Source: UBA5794 sp964196275 (GTDB lineage: Bacteria; Actinomycetota; Acidimicrobiia; Spongiisociales; UBA5794). From it: a stretch of 6,405 bases of DNA. Positions 1-4,964 of this stretch are shown here, piece after piece (position 1 is the stretch's first letter; every line of letters starts with the position of its first letter). The notes beneath the pieces were generated by a model, which saw nothing but the letters and a program-made list of their open reading frames with translations, was not told the DNA's origin and searched no databases. The position numbers and the translations under genes were made by a program. Location of the stretch: NCBI GenBank assembly GCA_964196275.1, contig CAXMSN010000109.1, positions 1 through 6,405 of the forward strand. The letters are read 5' to 3'.

Positions 1-1
1 A

Positions 2-1111
2 GCGTTGGCCGTGATGCTTGTGGCGATCGCAGCGTCGGCGATCTTCGACTTCGAGGGAGCCGGGATCCACGTGGTCGGGGAGATCCCTGCCGAGCTTCCG
101 AATCTCAGCCTCCCTGCATGGCAAGGCTGGGATGTGATGTCCGATGTCATGGTCGGAGCGTTGGCCGTCATCGTGGTTGCTTTCGCCGAGTCCTTCGCCG
201 CTGCGAAGTCGTACGCATCGAAGTTCGGCTATCAGGTTGACGCCAACCAGGAGATGATCGGCCTCGGCTTTGCGAACCTCGGCGCAGGGCTGAGCGGCGG
301 TTTCGTTGTTGACGGCAGCCTGTCGAAGACGGCTGCAGGTGTCGGAGCCGGCCAGAAGACGCAGATGACAAGCATCTTCGCCGCCGTGTTCGTACTGGTC
401 ACGATCGTGGCCCTGACGTGGCTCTTCGAGCCGCTTCCCGAGGCGGTGCTGGGTGCCATCGTCATCCACGCCGTGTGGAAGCTGATCGACTTCTCCGGGT
501 TCGTCACACTGTGGAGTGCCCGTCGGATCGACTTCGGACTCGCCGTTGCTGCCTTCCTGGGCGTCATCCTGATCGACATCCTCCAAGGCATCATCATCGG
601 GATCGTGCTGTCGCTGGTGGCACTCATCTACCGCTCAAGCTTCCCGCAAGGTGCCGAACTCGGACGAATCGAAGACGACGACGGCAACTACGCGTTCGTC
701 GGTCTCGACGCCCATCCAGACGCCGAAATCCGTCCTGGGATCGTCGTGTACCGCCAGACAGGCTCCCTGATCTTCTCCAACGCCGCCGCGTTCTCCAAAC
801 AGGCACGCGAACTCCTGTGGAACCGCACCGACCCTCCCGCGTCGCTGCTCATCGTGGATTGCGAGCAGATGGCCGACATGGACGTCACCGGCGCCGAGGA
901 GATCGTCGCGCTGTTCGAAGAACTACAGGCCTCGGACGTCGACATGTGGCTCGTTCGGCTGCGCGGAGATGCACGAATCACTGCCGACCGAACAGGTGTG
1001 ATAGCCGCGATTGGGGCCGAGCGTGTCATCCCGACACTTCGAGTAGCCCGTACGAAATTCCGTGGCCTCGAGCCGAACGATAATCGGTCAGACGGCGACG
1101 CCAGCCAGTGA
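2..1111 (+). CDS. SulP family anion transporter with STAS domain, C-terminal part (5' truncated)
   Basis: This is the C-terminal two thirds of a SulP (SLC26-like) inner-membrane transporter, a family that moves sulfate, bicarbonate or other anions. The frame is open from the first bases, so the true start lies left of the window. About 369 residues are visible against roughly 550-600 for the family. Numbering from the TTG at position 5, residues 79-120 carry the SulP signature (DANQEMIGLGFANLGAG, then a glycine-rich GGFVVDGSLSKTA). Hydrophobic helices follow at about 123-141, 145-160 and 177-209. The cytoplasmic STAS domain spans about 245-350 and includes IVVYRQTGSLIFSNA and LLIVDCEQMADMDVTG; Thr295 sits where anti-sigma-antagonist STAS domains have their phosphorylated Ser/Thr. 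The tail after residue 352 is polar. Substrate cannot be told from sequence; a bicarbonate or sulfate role is family knowledge only. The gene converges on the transporter gene ending at 1263. Confidence 0.93.
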   Translation, partial: ALAVMLVAIAASAIFDFEGAGIHVVGEIPAELPNLSLPAWQGWDVMSDVMVGALAVIVVAFAESFAAAKSYASKFGYQVDANQEMIGLGFANLGAGLSGGFVVDGSLSKTAAGVGAGQKTQMTSIFAAVFVLVTIVALTWLFEPLPEAVLGAIVIHAVWKLIDFSGFVTLWSARRIDFGLAVAAFLGVILIDILQGIIIGIVLSLVALIYRSSFPQGAELGRIEDDDGNYAFVGLDAHPDAEIRPGIVVYRQTGSLIFSNAAAFSKQARELLWNRTDPPASLLIVDCEQMADMDVTGAEEIVALFEELQASDVDMWLVRLRGDARITADRTGVIAAIGAERVIPTLRVARTKFRGLEPNDNRSDGDASQ

Positions 1112-1115
1112 TCTG

Positions 1116-1133
1116 CACGGCGTCGGCGCCGTG
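1116..1133 (+). terminator. Hairpin after the SulP gene, candidate terminator
   Basis: A perfect 7-bp stem (CACGGCG / CGCCGTG) with a TCGG tetraloop lies 4 bases after the SulP stop codon. Only a weak pyrimidine-rich stretch (GCTTGGCTCTTG) follows and there is no T-run. Position and stability suggest a terminator or a 3'-end stabiliser, as in GC-rich bacteria whose terminators often lack a U-tract. The rest of the 151-base convergent gap (1134-1218) shows nothing I can name. Confidence 0.45.
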
Positions 1134-1218
1134 GCTTGGCTCTTGATCGAAGACTCAAAGAGGATCTGAGGTCAATCGGGCTGGTCTGGAAATCAGTGCA
1201 AGCCGCGCCGCCCCATAC

Positions 1219-1258
1219 AGTGGGCCGGGTGCCCGCGAGGATCTACTTTCGGGCCACT
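1219..1258 (-). terminator. Imperfect dyad just after the BASS transporter gene, possible terminator
   Basis: AGTGG-(G)-CC at 1219-1226 can pair with GGCCACT at 1252-1258 if one G is bulged. A smaller CGGG/CCCG dyad lies inside the loop. On the minus strand it begins 4 bases after the transporter stop. The loop is long and there is no T-run, so this is a weak call based mainly on position. Confidence 0.22.
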
Positions 1259-1262
1259 CGCG

Positions 1263-2120
1263 TCATGTCTCGACCTTGACCATACGTCGGCCGAACTCGC
1301 CTGCCAAGGGCATCAGTAGCAGAAGCCCGACGACTCCTGCAACGATGATGAAGGTCAACACGGCGGGGATGTCGGCGAAATTCTGACCGGCGACAATGAG
1401 CGCAGCCGAGAGGTTGCGTTGGGCTGTGCCAAGGCCGAGCACTGATTGAGTACCAGCGTTGCTTCCACCGCCGAAGAACCCGACGACGAACAGCGCCGCT
1501 AGGAACATGACGATCGCAAGGAACCCGCCGGATCCAATCAGGTCGATGATGTCCTCAAAGTTGATGATCACACCGCTCACGAGCATCAGCGCGATCGCTA
1601 CGGTCGAAGTCTGTGCCATCAGCGGCTGCAAGCTGCTGGCGATGCTCTCGTACCGCCACCGGACGACGAGACCTATCGAAAGTGGGAGAAGCATCAACGT
1701 GATGAGTGACGATGCGATGTCCCACGCGTTCACCTCAACGCCGCTGATCAGCAGAGGAAGCACGAGTGGCATATAGACGATCGTGACGACCATCAGCAAC
1801 ACCATCAGGCCCACGGAGAACGCGGTGTCGCCTTTCGCGATCCCAGCAAGCTTTGGCAGGAACGGCGCACCCGCTGCGGTCGCCATGATGATCAACCCGA
1901 TCGAGTTGCCCTCATCAAGAGACAGAACAGCGTCGATCCCCAAGGCAACGGCTGGGGCTGCTACGAAGCTTGCGGCGAGAGCAACGACCACCAGACGCAC
2001 CGAGCGCAGCGGCTCAACGATCTGGGCGATCGTGAGGTTGAATCCCATCGCAAGCATCGATGACACGACGAAGGCCAAGACCGAGACATTCAGAATGACC
2101 TCGAGCGCTGTCTGTTCCAT
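1263..2120 (-). CDS. Bile acid:sodium symporter (BASS/SBF) family transporter
   Basis: A 285-residue, almost entirely hydrophobic inner-membrane protein of the SBF/BASS family, secondary carriers that usually couple organic anion uptake to sodium. About nine or ten membrane segments can be placed between residues 8 and 272. Family-like features are GFNLT at 26-30, AAGAPFLPKLAGIAKGDTAF at 82-101, and GTAQRNLSAALIVAGQNF at 231-248, which matches the conserved crossover region holding polar sodium-site residues. The short C-terminus is basic then acidic (RRMVKVET). I chose ATG 2120: GAAGGG lies 7 bases upstream, and a TTG directly before it is too close. Bacterial members differ widely in substrate, so bile acid transport should not be assumed. 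The gene is 48 bases downstream of the lipoprotein gene on the same strand, but also has an upstream element shared with the dehydrogenase gene (see 2145-2160). Confidence 0.88.
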   Translation of the reverse strand: MEQTALEVILNVSVLAFVVSSMLAMGFNLTIAQIVEPLRSVRLVVVALAASFVAAPAVALGIDAVLSLDEGNSIGLIIMATAAGAPFLPKLAGIAKGDTAFSVGLMVLLMVVTIVYMPLVLPLLISGVEVNAWDIASSLITLMLLPLSIGLVVRWRYESIASSLQPLMAQTSTVAIALMLVSGVIINFEDIIDLIGSGGFLAIVMFLAALFVVGFFGGGSNAGTQSVLGLGTAQRNLSAALIVAGQNFADIPAVLTFIIVAGVVGLLLLMPLAGEFGRRMVKVET

Positions 2121-2144
2121 CAATCAACCCTTCGTCGACTTCTC

Positions 2145-2160
2145 GCGGTGCATGGCACGT
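2145..2160 (-). promoter_or_regulatory. Upstream element shared with the dehydrogenase gene (copy 1)
   Basis: On the minus strand this reads ACGTGCCATGCACCGC and ends 24 bases before the transporter ATG at 2120. The same 16 bases, with one change, occur at 6006-6021, ending 21 bases before the dehydrogenase ATG at 5984, in the same orientation. This copy contains a small dyad, GTGC-CAT-GCAC. It could be a promoter -10 region or an operator; the function is inferred only from the matched position. Confidence 0.35.
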
Positions 2161-2168
2161 TCGCCTAT

Positions 2169-2618
2169 CTAACCAACGAGCATTGCGGTGGCGCACGCGC
2201 CTGCGGACTTCACACCGTCTGTGAACTGCGTGACGATGATGTCCGTGCCCTCTCCCCAGTTGGAAACTGTCATGGCGATCACATCTATCGACACCGTCCC
2301 GAGATAAGTGTCGGGCCACGTGTTCGCCCGAATCGCCCAGGTCCCGTAATCGATGTCATCTGGGCCTTGTACTGCACCCGCGACAATCCAAACATCGTCA
2401 TAGTCAGTGGACTTGACGCCGAAACCCCACGGCATCGTCAGATCCGTGCTGACGAAGCCCGAGGCAAGGTGATCGCGCACGACACGGGGAGCCTCTTCGC
2501 AGCGGTCGGGGTTCTCGGGCAGACCGGTATCCGTTGTCGTTTCCCCCGAACTACTTGACCCACCGCAGCTCGCAAGCACGAGTGCAAACATGAGCGTGAG
2601 TAGAACAAGACGACGCAT
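2169..2618 (-). CDS. Small secreted lipoprotein of unknown function
   Basis: A 149-residue protein with a classical lipoprotein signal: basic MRR, a hydrophobic core (LVLLTLMFALVL), and the lipobox LASC at 15-18. Cleavage and lipid attachment are expected at Cys18, leaving it anchored to the outer face of the cytoplasmic membrane. A Gly/Ser/Thr-rich linker (about 19-32) follows. The mature part, about 110 residues, has two more cysteines (Cys40, Cys142) that could form a disulfide, and ends in a small hydrophobic stretch. I recognise no domain and do not assign a function. The start is ATG 2618 with AGGAGG 4 bases upstream; the TTG just before it would overlap the usual spacing. A -10-like TATACT lies at 2648-2653, so it probably has its own promoter. 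The BASS transporter gene follows 48 bases downstream, so co-transcription is possible. Confidence 0.82.
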   Translation of the reverse strand: MRRLVLLTLMFALVLASCGGSSSSGETTTDTGLPENPDRCEEAPRVVRDHLASGFVSTDLTMPWGFGVKSTDYDDVWIVAGAVQGPDDIDYGTWAIRANTWPDTYLGTVSIDVIAMTVSNWGEGTDIIVTQFTDGVKSAGACATAMLVG

Positions 2619-2647
2619 CAATCCTCCTCAAGGGACTCGGTTCCGGC

Positions 2648-2653
2648 AGTATA
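2648..2653 (-). promoter_or_regulatory. Candidate -10 box for the lipoprotein gene
   Basis: The minus strand reads TATACT, five of six matches to TATAAT, 29 bases before ATG 2618. That would give a short leader containing the GAGGAGG ribosome binding site. No good -35 box is seen 16-18 bases upstream; that stretch is instead occupied by a small GGGAG/CTCCC dyad (2659-2673), which could be an activator or repressor site. Confidence 0.4.
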
Positions 2654-2695
2654 CGAATGGGAGCATCCCTCCCGTTTGGACGTGAAATCGTCATG

Positions 2696-2714
2696 GACAA
2701 CTCGCTGAGTTGTC
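2696..2714 (-). terminator. Perfect 8-bp dyad between the PLDc_N gene and the lipoprotein gene
   Basis: GACAACTC (2696-2703) and GAGTTGTC (2707-2714) form a perfect 8-bp inverted repeat around GCT. It lies 79 bases past the stop of the 87-residue protein and about 45 bases upstream of the lipoprotein's candidate -10 box. No T-run follows on the minus strand. It may be a terminator for the upstream gene or an operator for the downstream one; the sequence does not decide between these. Confidence 0.4.
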
Positions 2715-2793
2715 AGGGGGTCTATTCCGAATGACCCAGAATGCGTTGTGACCATTGGTCGGATGTCTAGGCGGTGAGTCGTCGACCGCAGGA

Positions 2794-3057
2794 TCAGCCC
2801 CGACTCAGGCCGGGTCGGTCCATCGGGTCGACAGGGTGCTCGTCCTGGTAGTCCATCGCGTCCACCATCGCGTCGCTTCGTGCGAGCCTCCAAAGCAGAT
2901 AGACGACGAGACCGACAACGGGTAACACGACGACGACGATCAGCCAGAGAACGACCTGACGGGTGTCCATCGTGTCGCGGTGTCCGATGAGGTCGTAGAT
3001 GCCCACGGCCAGAAGTACGAGAAGAAGCAGCGAACCCCCGCCTGTCAACCAGATCAC
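2794..3057 (-). CDS. Small two-helix membrane protein with PLDc_N domain
   Basis: An 87-residue protein with two membrane helices, about 8-23 and 35-56, separated by a short polar loop (YDLIGHRDTMDTRQ). The second helix and its edges (VVLWLIVVVVLPVVGLVVYL, then LWR) match the PLDc_N pattern (W...P..G...Y...R). This domain precedes the catalytic part of cardiolipin-synthase-like phospholipase D enzymes and also occurs alone in many small actinobacterial proteins. No phospholipase HKD motif is present, so it should not be called an enzyme. The tail after 60 is polar and acidic. I chose GTG 3057, because AGAGGAGG sits 7 bases upstream. The frame stays open to an ATG at 3144, which would add 29 residues, but that start has no ribosome binding site and would swallow this one. 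The function of stand-alone PLDc_N proteins is unknown. Confidence 0.8.
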   Translation of the reverse strand: MIWLTGGGSLLLLVLLAVGIYDLIGHRDTMDTRQVVLWLIVVVVLPVVGLVVYLLWRLARSDAMVDAMDYQDEHPVDPMDRPGLSRG

Positions 3058-3141
3058 TCCAGAACCTCCTCTGTAGGTCGCGACGCCAAACTGTAGTACC
3101 AAAGGCTGACCGCCACCGCTGATCCACCATTGGGCCGGAAA

Positions 3142-3174
3142 CATCCGACAAGCTCACGCACGACCTGTCGGGTG
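3142..3174. repeat. Imperfect inverted repeat upstream of the PLDc_N gene
   Basis: CA-T-CCGACA (3142-3150) faces TGTCGG-G-TG (3166-3174): 8 of 9 positions pair, with a 15-base spacer. It lies 85-117 bases upstream of the GTG start at 3057. It could be an operator-like site or part of a 3' structure from the gene ending at 3246. Evidence is symmetry and location only. Confidence 0.3.
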
Positions 3175-3188
3175 AGCCGTTGCGATGC

Positions 3189-3209
3189 CGTGCCGGTGCG
3201 ACCGGCACG
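3189..3209 (-). terminator. Strong 9-bp hairpin after the unknown membrane protein gene, candidate terminator
   Basis: CGTGCCGGT (3189-3197) and ACCGGCACG (3201-3209) form a perfect GC-rich 9-bp stem around a 3-base loop. On the minus strand it starts 36 bases after the stop codon at 3246. No T-run follows. Its strength and place support a terminator of the kind without a U-tract. The rest of the 188-base gap (3058-3245) holds only the imperfect dyad at 3142-3174 and the ribosome binding site of the next gene. Confidence 0.5.
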
Positions 3210-3245
3210 TCCATGCGTGTAGCGCACAGGCTCGGTCGCGGTCCG

Positions 3246-3752
3246 TCAGTCGAAGAACGCCTCTATCACGACCACGAAAACACCGATTGCGCCTGCAGCG
3301 GCGCCGCTGAGCGTTGAGTGAACCCATCCCATCGACGCACGTCTCCCCTCATATAGGCCGACACCGAACAGCACCGCGACGCTGAAGGCGATCGCGGCCC
3401 GGTACGCAGTTTGAAGCGCCATCACATCGGCTCCCGCCAATATGAACAGGATCGCTGGAACAACAACGGCGGAGAGAACCGGAATGTTGTCTGAGACGAC
3501 CGTCCGGCGTCCTTCCATCCCGAGGCTGGCACCGCTGACAGCTCGCTCCGCCATGGCGGCGCTGTACGTGTGCGCGAGCACGAGCACCACTGCTGTGCTG
3601 AGAAGGAGAGCCAGTGCCTCGGAGGCCTCGGCGATGTGGACCCGTTCAGCACCGAGCGACGCAGTGACGATGATCAGCCCATAGAGGGCATGGCTCAACC
3701 GCTCAGCTTCGCGGAACCGGACGATCGCCGAGGCTGAGTCTTCGGCGGTCAC
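3246..3752 (-). CDS. Unrecognised multi-pass membrane protein
   Basis: A 168-residue protein with a polar N-terminus (about 1-20, including a charged FREAERLSH stretch) and about five hydrophobic segments near 22-36, 45-63, 91-108, 115-134 and 147-165. The motif LAHTYSAAMAER at 59-70 ends the second segment, and a short charged cytoplasmic-looking stretch (EGRRTVVSDN, 80-89) separates segments two and three. The protein ends EAFFD. I cannot name a family. The start is GTG 3752, with CAGGG 8 bases upstream as a weak ribosome binding site; the next in-frame Met is residue 67, inside the protein, so no better start exists. The MscS channel gene ends 56 bases upstream on the same strand, suggesting co-transcription and perhaps a shared envelope role, which is inference only. 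Confidence 0.78.
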   Translation of the reverse strand: MTAEDSASAIVRFREAERLSHALYGLIIVTASLGAERVHIAEASEALALLLSTAVVLVLAHTYSAAMAERAVSGASLGMEGRRTVVSDNIPVLSAVVVPAILFILAGADVMALQTAYRAAIAFSVAVLFGVGLYEGRRASMGWVHSTLSGAAAGAIGVFVVVIEAFFD

Positions 3753-3785
3753 TTAGTTCGCCCTGTCCGGGATTCAAGCCGAGAG

Positions 3786-3799
3786 CAGGGAACGCCCTG
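3786..3799 (-). repeat. Small hairpin between channel gene and next gene
   Basis: CAGGG-AACG-CCCTG forms a 5-bp stem 9 bases after the channel stop. Its CGCCCTGT arm is repeated at 3759-3766, where on the minus strand the repeat supplies the weak ribosome binding site of the next gene. Too short to call a terminator with confidence; partial read-through into the next gene is plausible. Confidence 0.25.
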
Positions 3800-3808
3800 T
3801 TCGATGAG

Positions 3809-4663
3809 CTACTCCTCCGTCGGATTCTTGTCGTCCGGACGTTCGGGCAGGTCGAGGCTCCCCGATAGCAGTATCTCTTGCGTCGGGAACGGCATATTCA
3901 CGCCGGCTGCCGACAGTCGTTTGAGACCTTCTTGGGCGACGTCTGACCGTACACGATGCCGCTCGGCGTGATCGTGCCAGAAGCGCAGTTCGAGCATCAC
4001 AGCGGAGTCGTCGAGCGACCTGATCCATGTAGCTGGAGCAGGCTCTCGCTGGACTCCGTCAACCGATGACGCCGCCTGTGTCAACGCCTGGATGGCGGAT
4101 GGCAGGTCCGTGTCGTATGCAACGCTGAATTCGATTTCCGATCTGCGACGGCCCTCGTGTCCCGTCCTATTCACGAGCGGGTTCTTCAACACATCGGTGT
4201 TCGGTATGTGCACGATGCGGCCGTTGCCCTCACGAATGATCACGGACCGTAGGTTCGTCTGCTCGACCCATCCCACATAGCCATTGCTCTCTATCCGGTC
4301 GCCAACTCGATACGGAGCTCTCGCCTGGAGCACGATTCCCGCACCCCAATTCTCGATGAGGCTTCGAGCAGATAGGAACAAGAACGCACCGATCAGCAGG
4401 AGGATGACCGTCACCGGGACCATGTCGACCCCCAGGATCGAGAGCGCAAGAATCAACCCAACCAGCACGACGACCCAACCCACACCCCTGCTCATGAGCG
4501 AGCCAGCGTTCTTGTCAATGCCATCGAATGCGGTCAGTTGCTTGCGGAGCCGACGACGCACATACCGAGCAATGAAGATGCTCGCAATGACGACTACCGC
4601 AGCCAGTACGAAGCTCCAGAACGAAGAAGAACCGGGGTCGAGTACTTGGTCAAGGTCGGTAAT
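3809..4663 (-). CDS. MscS-family mechanosensitive ion channel, probable ATT start
   Basis: A small-conductance mechanosensitive channel that opens under membrane tension and releases solutes during hypo-osmotic shock. Read from ATT 4663 it has 284 residues. TM1 is about 15-32 (FWSFVLAAVVVIASIFIA), TM2 about 60-79, and the pore-lining TM3 about 82-112. The MscS core follows: ARSLIENWGAGIVLQARAPY, then VGDRIESNGYVGWVEQTNLR at 120-139, and the IPNTDVLKNPLVN motif at 153-165. The alpha/beta domain ends with the family-typical NMPFPTQEIL near 256-265, and the tail is acidic. The first standard start codon is GTG 4561, but that would delete TM1 and begin inside the basic stretch after it. Upstream to the TGA at 4679-4681 the frame has no ATG, GTG or TTG. 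ATT 4663 has GGGAG 6 bases upstream and gives a natural N-terminus, (M)TDLDQVLDPGSSSFW. A one-base error or a weakened start is the alternative. The next gene lies 56 bases downstream. Confidence 0.88.
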   Translation of the reverse strand: MTDLDQVLDPGSSSFWSFVLAAVVVIASIFIARYVRRRLRKQLTAFDGIDKNAGSLMSRGVGWVVVLVGLILALSILGVDMVPVTVILLLIGAFLFLSARSLIENWGAGIVLQARAPYRVGDRIESNGYVGWVEQTNLRSVIIREGNGRIVHIPNTDVLKNPLVNRTGHEGRRRSEIEFSVAYDTDLPSAIQALTQAASSVDGVQREPAPATWIRSLDDSAVMLELRFWHDHAERHRVRSDVAQEGLKRLSAAGVNMPFPTQEILLSGSLDLPERPDDKNPTEE

Positions 4664-4667
4664 GGTG

Positions 4668-4677
4668 CTCTCCCAGA
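4668..4677 (-). promoter_or_regulatory. Ribosome binding site that supports an ATT start
   Basis: The minus strand reads CTGGGAGAGC followed by ACC and ATT (4661-4663). GGGAG lies 6 bases before ATT, normal spacing. By contrast, the sequence before GTG 4561 encodes a hydrophobic helix and shows no purine-rich site at the right distance. This is the main argument for placing the channel start at 4663. Confidence 0.5.
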
Positions 4678-4769
4678 GTCAGACTGGCTCGACGACAAGA
4701 AGACGATACATCATCAGCTTCCCCGACCAACCGAGATTCTCCGTGAAGAGCGGATCAGACGGTTGAGAG

Positions 4770-4898
4770 CTAGCCCATGTCCCGCTTTTGCAGCCCCTGT
4801 GTGAAGGCTTCGATCTCTGGAACAGGGATGACCGTGTCTTTGAGCCATTGAGGAAGTGCTCCTCGATTCTGGCTTGGGTCCGGATTCGAGCCACCCAT
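4770..4898 (-). CDS. Possible 42-residue small protein between dehydrogenase and channel genes
   Basis: From ATG 4898 a short frame runs to TAG 4770-4772 and encodes a soluble-looking peptide. Residues 1-16 are polar and Pro/Asn-rich; residues 17-42 (PQWLKDTVIPVPEIEAF, then TQGLQKRDMG) have a balanced, protein-like composition, unlike the Arg/Ser-rich products of the competing frames here. Against it: no clear ribosome binding site is seen before ATG 4898 or GTG 4904, third-position GC is only about half, and I know no homolog. It is in the same frame as the dehydrogenase that ends 54 bases upstream, so it could also be translated by stop read-through, or be the relic of a longer C-terminus. 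The remainder of the 289-base gap (4664-4769, 4899-4952) holds the channel's leader and the hairpin at 4939-4964. Confidence 0.28.
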   Translation of the reverse strand: MGGSNPDPSQNRGALPQWLKDTVIPVPEIEAFTQGLQKRDMG

Positions 4899-4938
4899 GC
4901 TCACACTTGGCCGCCAATTCGATCCCCCAGAACATACC

Positions 4939-4964
4939 GAACGGCGCCGTTCCTAGCGCCGTTC
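4939..4964 (-). terminator. Hairpin overlapping the dehydrogenase stop codon, within a short tandem repeat
   Basis: GAACGGCGC (4939-4947) pairs with GCGCCGTTC (4956-4964) over 9 bp with an 8-base loop containing the stop codon TAG (4953-4955). On the minus strand the cause is a direct repeat, GGAACGGCGC-TA-GGAACGGCGC; the second copy runs into CGTTC and makes a perfect 14-base palindrome (4939-4952). No T-run follows. It may act as a terminator, an attenuator or an mRNA 3'-end stabiliser. Confidence 0.42.

Noticed and set aside
418..1083. Plus-strand 221-codon frame inside the SulP gene
   Set aside because: The product is extremely Arg-rich and low in complexity, as expected from an off-frame reading of a GC-rich gene; the SulP/STAS frame is clearly the real one.
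2618..3214. Minus-strand 198-codon frame across the PLDc_N gene
   Set aside because: The product is Arg/Ser-rich without structure and overlaps the PLDc_N frame, which has membrane helices, a family motif and a strong ribosome binding site.
4878..4890. GTCCGGATTCGAG, resembling a tRNA T-loop
   Set aside because: The flanking bases do not form a T-stem and no acceptor or anticodon arm can be drawn around it.
4714..4935. Two overlapping minus-strand frames (4714-4935 and 4679-4894) in the gap before the channel gene
   Set aside because: Compositions are unprotein-like and starts lack ribosome binding sites. The 4679-4894 frame is in phase with the channel but separated from it by TGA, and its sequence does not look like an MscS N-terminus.
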